Source: an uncultured Acetobacteraceae bacterium
GTDB taxonomy: Bacteria; Pseudomonadota; Alphaproteobacteria; Acetobacterales; Acetobacteraceae
Assembly (NCBI GenBank): GCA_903918315.1
Contig: CAIXEA010000141.1
Span: forward strand, 1-46,563
DNA: 46,563 bases
Direction: 5' to 3'
Part shown: in pieces, positions 34,627-43,518 of the stretch
Layout of the letters: every line of letters begins with the position of its first letter
Position numbering within the stretch: the first letter of the stretch is position 1
Position numbers and translations under genes: made by a program
The notes under the pieces: generated by a model
Database searches by the model: none
What the model was told of the DNA's origin: nothing
Seen by the model: the letters and a program-made list of their open reading frames with translations, nothing else

Positions 34627-36569
34627 GCGGTGGAAGGCGCCCTCCGCCCATCGGCCATCATGGGTGGACGGATCTTGGGGGCCCCATCCGCGCGGTTGAA
34701 CCGCGCGATCGCCGCGATACGGAATTCTTCGGTGATCAGGCCACGCTCAAGCAATGCGTCCATCATGGTATCGAAACGGCGCAGCCGGGCGAGCCGCTCG
34801 GGGGAGCTCTGCTGGATATCGCAAAACGCCTTATTGGCGTACCGCCATTCCCCGTCGGGGTCCCACAGGATCAATCCGTCATTCATGTTTTCCAGCACCG
34901 TATCCATCAACGTGCGGGCACGCTCGGTGGCATCGCGAGCCTCCTGCAACTCCAGTTCGCGCTCTTTCAACGCCGTGATATCGCGCAGCGTGGATAATCG
35001 CCTGCCATCCGGCAGGACGCGCCATCGGGTATCGACCCAGCGCCCGCCGGAATGGTGGGATGTCCCGCTATGGGCCTCTCCGGCCAGGAACCGTGTCATC
35101 ATATCGGCCGCGACCGCGGCGGGGTTTTGTCCGTTGAGCGGCACATGGCCGTTATCCGCCTGCCAGCGGAAGGCCGTTTCGACATTGCGCACCGTGTCGA
35201 AGATGTCCCGCGGGAAGCCATTGATCTCGTACATGGCATCATTCCACAGCGCGATATCGCCGTTGGCCTCATACAACCCCATCCCATCGGTGACGTTATC
35301 GAGGATGGCGCGCATCAAAGCCCGCTCCCGCTCGATCTCCCGCTGGGCGGCCTGCTGTTCTTCGAACAGGCGCGCGTTTTCGATGGCGATGGCCGCCTGA
35401 TCGCCGAAGGTCGAAACCCGTTCGATATGATGATCCGAATAGGGCCGCACCGAAGACCGCCCCAGCGCGATGACGCCGATCGGCTGACCGTCGCGCAGGA
35501 GGGGCACGCCGAGCATGGAGCGGACATTGCCGATACGCGCATCCGCGATCGGCTGGTAACCGGTATCGGTCCAGGCGTCAGCGATATGGACGGCATGGCC
35601 TTCCAGAATGGCGCGGCCGACGACGGTTCCGGGGCCCGGCGGTATGGCGATGCCGCGCTCGTGCTCCTCGTAAGCGGCGGGCAAGCCAAGCCCAATACTG
35701 AAACGGCATACACCGTCCTGATACCGGTACAGGATCGCCATATCGGCCTGACACAGCGCCCTGGCACGATCCAGCACGGTCGCCAGCACCGTATCAAGAT
35801 TGAACGCCGATCGGCTGATGACCCGCAGGACGTCGCCGACGGCGGACTGGAATTCCAGGGCATCCTGCAGGGCGTCGGATCGCTCACTCAAAGTGAGTTC
35901 CTGCTTCTTCAAAGCGGTCACGTCGCGATAGACGCCGAGCGTGCTTCCATTGCTTAGACGATATAATGTGCTTTCGACCCAGCGGCCATCATTGGTGACG
36001 CGCAGATCAGGGCTGCCATCGGCGCGGCGATGCCGCTCCAGCGCCCGTTCATAGGTGATCTCATCGATGAAGCCACGGTCCAGCCGGGCCCGCGCCATGG
36101 CCTCATAATGACGAAGTTCGGCCAGGCGTTCGCGCCCCACCTGCTGGATGTCGCACAAGGCTTTGTTGGCGTATCGCCATTCACCGGTCTCATCCCACAG
36201 CATGACGCCGTCGGTCATGTTATCGAGCACGGTTTCCATCAGCACGCGGGTCTGCTCGGTGGCATCGCGAGCCTGCCGCAGCTCCAGCTCCCGTTCCTTG
36301 AGTTCCGTCACATCGCGATGGATGACCAGACGCCGACCGTCGGCCAGGTTGCGCCAAATGCGCTCGACCCAGCGGCCATTCGGACGCAAGGCGGCGGGAC
36401 GGTGGGAGTCACCGGTCAAAAACACGTCCATCTGCTCGGCGACCGCTGCCTCGATCGCGTCATCGGGCGTGCCATCCTGCGACAGAACGAACCGCATCCC
36501 GTCCGAGATATGCCGCAGCGCCCCCCCCGCGCGCGGGATGCCGTTAATGGTATAGACCGCATCGTTGCA

Positions 36570-38048
36570 CTAGATGATGGTGCCGTCCGGCTCACACAGG
36601 CTGACCCCGTCGGTCATATTCTCCAGCAGGACCTGCATGGTGGCGCGGGCCTGTTCGGCTTCGCGCAGCGCCGCCTGGGCCTGAATCTCCTGTTGCTTCA
36701 TCGCGGTCACGTCCCGATGGGTCACCAGCCGGCGGCGATCGGGCAGCATGTGCCAGCGGACCTCAACCCATTTTCCATTTGGGCGCTGAGCGGTGTGATG
36801 CTGCGGCGCCCCCGAGAGGAAGGCCCGCAGGGCCGCATCCACGGCCTCATCCGGATTCGGACTGCGCATTTGCAGATGCTGGTTGGCGACCTGCCATTCG
36901 AACACCTGGCGGATATTGGTGAAACCGGCGAACACGTCGCGCGGGAAGCCGTTGGTCGCGTACATCGCCTCATTCCACAAAGCGATATCGCCATTGGCCT
37001 CGAACAGGCCCATGCCGTCGGTCACGTTGTCCAGAATGGCGCGCATCATCGCGCGTTCCTGCTCCGCCGCCTGGCGGGCTTCCCGCAACTCCGTCAGCAG
37101 CCGCGCATTTTCGATCGCGATGGCCGCCTGATCGGCGAATGTTGTCACGATTTCAATCTGATGCTCGGTAAAAGCCCCCGTGTGCGAGCGCGCCAGGGCC
37201 ATGACGCCAATCGGCTCCCCATCGCGCAGCAGCGGCACGCCGAGCAAAGCCCGGACCGCGCCCGCACGGGCCTGGTCCTTGGCCGTATAGGCGGGATCGG
37301 TCAGCGTGTCGGTGATCTGCACCGTGCGCCCTTCCAGCAGCGCCCGCCCGACGACCGTGCCGGTTCCGGCGACCAGCGGGTGCCCGCGCTCGACCTGTTC
37401 ATAGCCGGGTGGGATATTGTGCCCGACCTCGAACCGGCAGGCGCCGTCGGTGTAGCGGTACAGGATCGCCCGCTCCGCGCCGCAAAGCTCCGCCGCCCGG
37501 CTGACCACCGTGGCCAGCACCGCCCCGAGGTCGAACGCCGATCGGCTGATCACCTTGAGGACGTCGTTGATCGCGCTGACGAATTCAAGCGTCGCGCGCA
37601 GTTCCTGTTCCTGTTGCTTCAGCGTGGTGATGTCCTGATACACCGTCATCGTCCGCCCGTCCGGGAGGGCAATGAAGCGATGCTCATAGATGCGGCCGAG
37701 AAACGCCCGAATCGCCGGGGTGCCGTCACCGGCCGACTGCCGCGCCCGCGCGGCGGCGATGCTGGCCGCGACCGTGTCATGGGTCAAAGGCTGGCGGCCG
37801 GTTTCGAATTGCCAGCGCAAACGCTCTTCCGTCGTCCGCAGATCCGCCACGTCATCCCGCGACGTGCCCATCAGCGTCATATAGGCATCATTGGCGAGGC
37901 GCAGCGTATCGTCCTGATCGACATAGGCCACGGCATTGGGCAGCCGCAGCACCATCTCCCGCAGGATGGTGGCTTCCTCTTCCACCGTTGGGGATGGCGC
38001 GCGTCCAGCGGCCACGTCGGCGCTGGCGAAGGAGCGTACAACGGACAT
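36570..38048 (-). CDS. Hybrid kinase fragment: PAS-GAF-PAS sensor (N-terminal part)
   Basis: A 492-residue N-terminal segment with its own start (ATG 38048, MSVVRSFASADV; AGGA lies about 10 bases upstream). Domains in order are PAS_7 (about 30-150), GAF (160-320, with GVPLLRDGEPIGVMALARSH), PAS_7 (340-460) and the start of a further PAS cut off by TAG. The codon before the break gives GTII, then stop, then CNDAVYTINGIPR in the same frame. In the sister repeats the same place reads IALWNEAMYATNGFPR, so the TAG stands for a Leu (or Tyr in other repeats), a one-base change. It is divergent from the regulator gene at 38320. Confidence 0.82.
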   Translation of the reverse strand: MSVVRSFASADVAAGRAPSPTVEEEATILREMVLRLPNAVAYVDQDDTLRLANDAYMTLMGTSRDDVADLRTTEERLRWQFETGRQPLTHDTVAASIAAARARQSAGDGTPAIRAFLGRIYEHRFIALPDGRTMTVYQDITTLKQQEQELRATLEFVSAINDVLKVISRSAFDLGAVLATVVSRAAELCGAERAILYRYTDGACRFEVGHNIPPGYEQVERGHPLVAGTGTVVGRALLEGRTVQITDTLTDPAYTAKDQARAGAVRALLGVPLLRDGEPIGVMALARSHTGAFTEHQIEIVTTFADQAAIAIENARLLTELREARQAAEQERAMMRAILDNVTDGMGLFEANGDIALWNEAMYATNGFPRDVFAGFTNIRQVFEWQVANQHLQMRSPNPDEAVDAALRAFLSGAPQHHTAQRPNGKWVEVRWHMLPDRRRLVTHRDVTAMKQQEIQAQAALREAEQARATMQVLLENMTDGVSLCEPDGTII

Positions 38049-38319
38049 AATAAGACGATCCTGATCCAAGCCGTCAGAATGTCACATTCCACCGGCGGTG
38101 CCAGATTCGAATTGTATCGTCTGTATCGCAGGCTTGTGTGATCGATCCGGCCGAACCGCGGGGCGGTCGGGGGGAGGAAGGTCAGGAAGCAGGAAGGCCG
38201 GGGGCGCCGCCCCTCGCCTTCCTTCCCTTCCCCCAACGGTCCCCAGCCAAACAGAGCCAATGGTGCCGCGAGAGGGTTCATGCTTCACTGTTAGGCGAAT
38301 CAGGTGGAACGCAGCAGGA
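38049..38319. promoter_or_regulatory. Divergent promoter region of the kinase and regulator genes
   Basis: The 271-bp gap between the kinase start (leftward) and regulator start (rightward) holds no gene. It contains GC-rich purine runs and a small inverted repeat (GGAAGGC 38192-38198 with GCCTTCC 38216-38222), like parts of the element at 31365-31572. The control sites of both genes should lie here. I could not define boxes. Confidence 0.4.
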
Positions 38320-39027
38320 ATGGTCGACAGCCCGCGTATTCTTGTGGTCGAGGATGAAGCGACCCAGCGGACGTTGCTGGTGAACTACCTCACCCGTCAG
38401 GGGTTCGACGCCACCGGTGTCGCCGATGGCACCGCCATGCGCCGTGCCCTTCAGCGGGATGAACCGATGCTCATCCTTCTCGATATCGGGCTGCCCGGGG
38501 AAGACGGCCACAGCCTGGCGCGGTATTTGCGCGAGTCGCACCCGCGGGTCGCCATCATCATGGTCACCGCCGCCGGGGATACGGTCGACCGGATCATCGG
38601 TCTGGAAACCGGCGCGGATGACTACATCCCCAAGCCATTCGAGCCGCGGGAATTGCTGGCACGGATCAGAAGCGTCCTGCGGCGGTCCGCGCCCGCACCG
38701 GTTGCCAGCCTCGGCCCCCGGATCCGCATGGGTCGGCGGGTGCTCGACCTCGAGCATCGGGTCCTGTTGGAAACCGATGGCACGGAAGAACGGCTGACCG
38801 CCAGCGAGTTCGAACTGCTGAAACTCTTCGCCGAAAACCCGAACAAACCGCTGAACCGCGACTGGCTGCTGGAAGCCACCTCGCACCGGGAAGCGGACTC
38901 GTTCGACCGCGCGGTCGATCTGCGCATCACCCGCCTGCGCAGGAAAATCGAAATCGACCCCGCCCACCCCGACGCGATCCGCACGGTCCGCGGCGTCGGC
39001 TACGTGTTCGTGCCACCGATCGGATAA
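38320..39027 (+). CDS. OmpR-family response regulator
   Basis: A 235-residue two-component regulator. The receiver (1-120) has Glu11/Asp12, phospho-acceptor Asp55 in LLDIGLPGEDG, Thr83 and Lys105 in IPKPFEP. A winged-helix DNA-binding domain follows (about 135-235; LTASEFELLKLFAENPNKPL, VDLRITRLRRKIE and TVRGVGYVF). I use the ATG at 38320, where homology begins. It is divergent from the hybrid kinase, whose Hpt domain could pass phosphate to Asp55. If the kinase is dead, this regulator is an orphan. Confidence 0.93.
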   Translation: MVDSPRILVVEDEATQRTLLVNYLTRQGFDATGVADGTAMRRALQRDEPMLILLDIGLPGEDGHSLARYLRESHPRVAIIMVTAAGDTVDRIIGLETGADDYIPKPFEPRELLARIRSVLRRSAPAPVASLGPRIRMGRRVLDLEHRVLLETDGTEERLTASEFELLKLFAENPNKPLNRDWLLEATSHREADSFDRAVDLRITRLRRKIEIDPAHPDAIRTVRGVGYVFVPPIG

Positions 39028-39101
39028 CCCAACGGGATGCGCTTCCCTTCTCGCATGGTATGCTGCCCCCAGCAGACCCAACCGGCCAGAGGAACGTCCC
39101 C

Positions 39102-40082
39102 ATGTCAGGCGCCAATTCGTTCAAATTCGTGATGCTGCCGCCGCAGACCGAGATCACCCGTGACTGGGGCCGGCGCCTGGCGGAAACCGTACCGGAAGCC
39201 CGCGTCGTGCTGGCCGAGGACGCCGAAACCGCGCAGCGCGAAATCGTCGATGCCGAGGCCGCATTCGGCTGGCTCAACCCCGCTTTGCTGGCGGCGGGCA
39301 AAAAGCTGCGCTGGCTGCAAGCCCCGCAGGCCGCGCCGGCGGCGGGATATTATTTCCCGGAACTGATCGACAGCGACCTCGCGGTCACCAACTTCCGTGA
39401 GATCTTCAACGACCATATCAGCGCCCATATCCTGTCCTTCGTCCTCGCCTTCGCCCGCGGTCTGCATGTCTATATTCCGCAACAGTTGCGCCGGGAGTGG
39501 AAGAAGCCCACCGAAGACCACGGCGTCGTCCATTTGCCCGAGGCCACCGCCCTGATCGTCGGCCTCGGCGGGATCGGCGCCGAAACCGCCCGGCTGCTGG
39601 CGGCCTTCGGGGTCACCGTCCTCGCCACCGACGCCCGCCGTGAGACCGTGCCGGAGGGCGTGGCCGAACTGCACAAACCCGAAGCGCTGGACGATCTGCT
39701 GCCCCGCGCCGACTTCGTGATCCTGACCGTGCCGCACACCCCGGCGACGGAGGGCTTCTTCAACGCCAGCCGCTTCGCGCGCATGAAGACATCGGCCTTC
39801 TTCATCAATATCGGCCGCGGCATGACGACGAAGCTCGATGACCTCGTCGCGGCCCTGAACGCGGGCCAGATCGCCGGCGCGGCGCTGGATGTCTATGAGA
39901 TCGAGCCGCTGCCGGCGGACCATCCCCTCTGGACCATGCCCAACGTGCTGATGACGCCGCATATGGCGGGTTACGGCCCCTATCTGAACGATCGCCGCTT
40001 CCAGATCATGGCCGATAACTGCAAGGCCTTCGCCGCCGGGCGAGAGCTGCGCAACCGCGTCAACAAAGCCACGTGGTTCTGA
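39102..40082 (+). CDS. D-2-hydroxyacid dehydrogenase
   Basis: A 326-residue NAD-dependent dehydrogenase of the D-isomer 2-hydroxyacid family. The cofactor motif is GLGGIGAETARLLAAFG. Catalytic Arg is in NIGRGMTTKLDD, Glu in YEIEPLPADHPLW and His in MTPHMAGYG. The ATG at 39102 follows AGAGGA. It is followed after 2 bp by a second, diverged gene of the same family and the same length, so the pair may form two subunits or act on two substrates. Confidence 0.9.
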   Translation: MSGANSFKFVMLPPQTEITRDWGRRLAETVPEARVVLAEDAETAQREIVDAEAAFGWLNPALLAAGKKLRWLQAPQAAPAAGYYFPELIDSDLAVTNFREIFNDHISAHILSFVLAFARGLHVYIPQQLRREWKKPTEDHGVVHLPEATALIVGLGGIGAETARLLAAFGVTVLATDARRETVPEGVAELHKPEALDDLLPRADFVILTVPHTPATEGFFNASRFARMKTSAFFINIGRGMTTKLDDLVAALNAGQIAGAALDVYEIEPLPADHPLWTMPNVLMTPHMAGYGPYLNDRRFQIMADNCKAFAAGRELRNRVNKATWF

Positions 40083-40084
40083 TC

Positions 40085-41065
40085 ATGAACACGGTTGTCG
40101 TCAGCTTCGACCAGGAAGCCAAGGGCCGCCCGATCATCGCCGATGCGCTGGGCGGTGCGGCGGAGGTGATCTACCTCACGGATCTCGACGATCAGGCCCG
40201 CGCGAAGGCCCTGCGGGAGGCGACCGCTTTGCTCGGCCGCAACACCGCCAAGGAATTGCGCCCGCACGAGCCGGCGCTGCTGGAAAGCGCGAAGCTGATC
40301 CAGTTCATCAATGCCGGCGTCGATTTCGTGCCGCTGAAGGTCTTCCCCGATGGCGTCCCCATCGCCAGCAATGGCGGCGCCTATGCCGAACCCATGGCCG
40401 AACATGCCTTGGCGATGACATTCGCCGCCGCCAAGCGGCTGCTGATCGAGCATAACGCGCTGATCGCCGGCGCCTTCAACCAGCGCAACCGCAACCGCAT
40501 GCTGTCGGGGATGACCTGCGGCATCCTCGGCATGGGCGGCATCGGGGAGGCAACGGCGCGGCTGATGCGGGCGATGGGGATGAAAATCCACGCCATCAAC
40601 CGCCGCGGCGCCTCCGCCGAACCCACCGACTGGTTCGGCACCCCCGCGGATCTGGACCAGATGCTGGCGGTGTCGGACGTGCTGGTGATCTGCACACCGC
40701 TGTCACCCCAGACAATGAACTGGATCGGGGCCCGCGAACTCGGGCTGATGAAGCGCGACGCCATCCTGGTGAACCTAGCGCGCGGCGAGATCATCGTCGA
40801 GGACGCGCTGTTCGCGCATCTTCAGGCCAACCCGCACTTCACCGCCTGCCTCGATGCCTGGTGGATCGAGCCGGTGCGCCACGGGCGCTTCGGCATGGCG
40901 CATCCGTTTCTGTCGCTGCCGAACGTCATTGGATCGCCGCATAATTCGGCGTCCGTGCCAGGAACCGGCGAAACCGGGCTGCGGCGGGCGATTGCCAATA
41001 TCAAACGGGCCTTCGCGGGCGAGCCACCCCTCTATTTGATTGGTGCGGACGAGCGGATGATGTGA
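40085..41065 (+). CDS. D-2-hydroxyacid dehydrogenase, second copy
   Basis: A 326-residue relative of the preceding protein. The cofactor motif is GILGMGGIGEATARLMRAMGM. Catalytic Arg is in NLARGEIIVEDAL, Glu in WWIEPVRHG and His in GSPHNSAS. Between the last two lies an insertion (VRHGRFGMAHPFLSLP) seen in phosphonate- and glyoxylate-type relatives. It starts 2 bp after the stop of the first copy, with little Shine-Dalgarno, so translation is probably coupled. The two copies are clearly diverged. Confidence 0.9.
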   Translation: MNTVVVSFDQEAKGRPIIADALGGAAEVIYLTDLDDQARAKALREATALLGRNTAKELRPHEPALLESAKLIQFINAGVDFVPLKVFPDGVPIASNGGAYAEPMAEHALAMTFAAAKRLLIEHNALIAGAFNQRNRNRMLSGMTCGILGMGGIGEATARLMRAMGMKIHAINRRGASAEPTDWFGTPADLDQMLAVSDVLVICTPLSPQTMNWIGARELGLMKRDAILVNLARGEIIVEDALFAHLQANPHFTACLDAWWIEPVRHGRFGMAHPFLSLPNVIGSPHNSASVPGTGETGLRRAIANIKRAFAGEPPLYLIGADERMM

Positions 41066-41148
41066 CGAGCGTATCGGATGGGGGACGAACGCGGTCCTGA
41101 TCGTGGGGCGTGCCGTCCCACCGATCCCGGGTGAGCGGTCAGCGCCCC

Positions 41149-41955
41149 TCAGACCACCTCATCCGTCCAGACCGTGAACCCCGCCAGCGTGTTCTGCCCG
41201 AAGGCAGTGCACAGCGGCACGTCGACCGCATCCCGCCCGCGCGCGACCAGAATGCGCCCGATGCGCGGGACGTTGTTGCGCGGGTCGAACGTGTGCCACC
41301 GGCCGCCCAGATAGGCCTCGAACCAGCCGGCAAAATCCGGCGGCGTGACCGGGCCGGGAACGTCGATATCGGCGAGGTAGCCGGTGCAATACCGCGCCGG
41401 GATGTTCATGCAGCGGCAGAGCGCGACCGCGAGATGAGCGTAATCGCGGCAGACCCCGACCTTCTCATGAAACACGTCCCAGGCCGTGCGCGTGGCCCGC
41501 GCCGCCATGTAATCGAATGCGATGTGCTTGTTCACGAAATCGCAGATCGCCTGCACCCGCGCCCAGCCGGTCGGCGTCTGGCCGAACAGGTTCCAGGCGG
41601 TTTCGGACATGTGGTCCGTTTCGCAGTAGCGGCTGCCCAGCAGGAAGACCAGCGTGTCGTCGGGCAGATCCTCAACCGCATGCTGCTGCGCCTCCGGATG
41701 GACTTCGTCGGGCAGGCCGCTGTCCTGGATGATGGATTTGGCGTGGATCTTGATCCGCCCCTGCGGCGCGACGATGCGGTTGCACCAATTGCCGAACCCA
41801 TCGCGATAGCCACGCACCGGCACCGGCGGGTCGGTCAGGATGTGGTCCGGCACCAGCAGGTCGCTGACCCGCGTATGGTGCACGTTCAGGGTCAACAGCA
41901 TCGGCGTCGGCTGGACGCAATCGAGGGTGATTTCATAGCCGATTTTGATATGCAT
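41149..41955 (-). CDS. Transglutaminase-like domain protein
   Basis: A 268-residue protein with a transglutaminase/protease-like fold. The N-terminal beta domain (about 1-120) precedes the catalytic core. The triad is Cys169 (EKVGVCRDYAHLAVALCRCM), His221 and Asp224 (EAYLGGRWHTFDPRNN). Such bacterial proteins act as cysteine peptidases or amide-forming enzymes. It has no signal peptide. Related genes often sit beside circularly permuted ATP-grasp and alpha-E genes, but these are not present here. Confidence 0.88.
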   Translation of the reverse strand: MHIKIGYEITLDCVQPTPMLLTLNVHHTRVSDLLVPDHILTDPPVPVRGYRDGFGNWCNRIVAPQGRIKIHAKSIIQDSGLPDEVHPEAQQHAVEDLPDDTLVFLLGSRYCETDHMSETAWNLFGQTPTGWARVQAICDFVNKHIAFDYMAARATRTAWDVFHEKVGVCRDYAHLAVALCRCMNIPARYCTGYLADIDVPGPVTPPDFAGWFEAYLGGRWHTFDPRNNVPRIGRILVARGRDAVDVPLCTAFGQNTLAGFTVWTDEVV

Positions 41956-42272
41956 GGCGGGCCTTGGTGAAAAAACGGGGCGGGAGGTCGGATGCGGCCA
42001 TGAGTCTGGTCCGCTTGTTATTCGGTGGCTCCCTGGGCGCGCCCACCATCAGTTCAGTGTATCAGGTCCGCCCGCGCCGGGTTACTGGAATTGTGTCCGG
42101 CCCGTGCGAAGACGGCACCGGGGCGGCGACGGCGGCTCGCTGCCGGGAACCACGGCGCGCATGAAAACCGCATGACGCTGTTGCGCGCGACGGAGGAATG
42201 GTCCTTCATCAAGCGAGAAGTGGACATCCGCCTGGAGCGGACCCAGGGCTCAACAACCACAGAGGATTATGC
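41956..42272. other. Divergent intergenic region, no gene seen
   Basis: The 317-bp gap between the transglutaminase-like gene and the selenoprotein gene has no coding frame I can support. It ends with AGAGG at 42261-42265, the ribosome site of the selenoprotein gene, inside an AACCACAGAGGATTAT stretch. Confidence 0.5.
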
Positions 42273-43478
42273 ATGGCACGCCTGGACGACATACCGGAAC
42301 CCACCCGCACCGCGGTGCGGGACATCCCCTGCCCCGCTTTCGACACCACGCCATTCGTCTCCGGCCCGGCTTTGTCCGAGCGCCGGGTCGCCATCGTCAG
42401 CAGCGCGGCGCTGATCCAACGCGGCGACAAGCCCTTCGACTTTGGCTCGGGCGAATATCGCGCCGTGCCGGGCGACTGGGCGAATGCCGATATCCTCATG
42501 AGCCACGTTTCGATCAACTTTGATCGCACCGGGTTTCAGCGGGATATCAACGTCGTGTTCCCGATCGACCGTCTTCGCGAATACGCGGCCGAGGGCGTTA
42601 TCGGCTCCGTCGCCGGGACGCATTTCACGGTGATGGGTTCGACCGATCCGGCCGCCATGCTGGCCTCCGCCGACGGCATCGCTGCCGCGCTGAAGGCCGA
42701 CAACGTCACCGCCGTCGTCCTCTGCCCCGTTTGACCGCTGTGCACCCGCGCCGTGAGCGCGATGGCACATATGCTGGAAGAACGAGGGATCGCGACGACG
42801 GTCCTGGCTTTGGCACTGCCGCAGGTCGAGAAAACCCGGCCGCCGCGCGCGGTGATGACTCCGTTCATGCTGGGCAGACCGCTGGGTGAGCCGAACGACG
42901 CCGCGTTCCAGCGGCGGGTGTTGCGGCAGGCGTTGAACCTGCTGGAACGGACGGATGGGCCGGTCATTCTCGAACATTTCGAGGAGGACAATCCCAGCTG
43001 GTTCGACCGCCCCGGCTGGGTGCCGGCGGTGACACTGCCGGCGCCTGGCTCCTACGGTTCGGCCGCCGCGTGGGAAGCCGCGCTGCGGGCGGAAATGGCG
43101 TTGGTCCTGCCGGCGTGGGAGCGGTTCAAGACCCGCTTCAACCGCACGACGGTCGGCCTGGCCGGGCAGTCACCCGAGGATTGGCCGGCCTTCGCCACGT
43201 CGTTCCTCGACGGCGCCTTGCCGACGGTGCCGCTGCACGACACCCCGGCCTTGGCACTGCGCTTCCTGGCCGACGATCTGAAGGCTTTGTACAGCGAAGC
43301 CGTGCAGGCCATGGGCGCAGCCCCTTCGGCGCGGCAGATCGACGGCTGGTTCTGGCGCCAGACGGTGGCCGGACACCTGCTGATCGCGCTGCGCTCCGCG
43401 GCGATGGTCAGTGAGAACAACGCCCTGAAGACGGTGGGCGGGCGCTTTTTCGTGCCCGTGCCCTATTTGCCGGCGTAA
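42273..43478 (+). CDS. Selenoprotein of the GrdB/PrdB family (in-frame UGA = Sec154)
   Basis: A 401-residue protein of the glycine/sarcosine/betaine/D-proline reductase selenoprotein B family (PF07355). It is read through one in-frame TGA at 42732-42734. The part before (MARLDDIPEP ... GVIGSVAGTHFTVMGSTDP ... AVVLCPV) and the part after (PLCTRAVSAMAHMLEERGI ... HFEEDNPSWFDRP ... VGGRFFVPVPYLPA) lie in the same frame and join into one family-typical sequence. Sec154 falls in C151-P-V-U-P-L-C157, giving both CxxU and UxxC redox pairs. A hairpin fit to be a SECIS element begins 4 nt past the UGA. ATG 42273 follows AGAGG by 7 bases. Aerobic members have no proven substrate. A redox or reductase role is inferred. 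The selenocysteine machinery is not in this window. Confidence 0.88.
42739..42769 (+). promoter_or_regulatory. Bacterial SECIS-like hairpin
   Basis: Outer stem TGTGC/GCACA (42739-42743, 42765-42769), a 3x3 internal loop, inner stem CGCGC/GCGCG (42747-42751, 42757-42761), and apical loop CGTGA (42752-42756). The loop has G at its second position, and 17 nt separate the UGA from it. Bacterial SECIS elements need a short stem-loop directly behind the UGA with a G near the start of the loop, recruiting SelB. All these points are met. Confidence 0.8.
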
Positions 43479-43484
43479 CAAGGA

Positions 43485-43512
43485 CCGGCGGAATGCTTGG
43501 GCATTCCGCCGG
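43485..43512. terminator. Hairpin between convergent selenoprotein and chromate transporter genes
   Basis: A perfect 12-bp stem (CCGGCGGAATGC, 43485-43496, with 43501-43512) closes a 4-nt TTGG loop. It lies 6 bp past the selenoprotein stop and 6 bp before the end of the convergent transporter gene. It probably terminates both, although no T run follows. Confidence 0.6.
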
Positions 43513-43518
43513 GCCGTA

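Noticed and set aside
36570-36572. The in-frame TAG in the kinase as a recoded pyrrolysine or readthrough codon.
   Set aside because: A second lesion (frameshift) lies in the same gene, the TAG replaces an ordinary Leu/Tyr position, and pyrrolysine use is not expected in such an organism.
36030-38141. A 703-codon open frame on the plus strand antisense to the hybrid kinase.
   Set aside because: It is a GC-rich shadow. The minus strand shows clear PAS and GAF domains throughout, and the antisense product has no recognisable domain.
42753-43478. A separate downstream gene starting at GTG 42753.
   Set aside because: The start lies in the SECIS loop and has no ribosome site, and the product would lack the first third of the family fold. 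Reading through UGA explains both parts.
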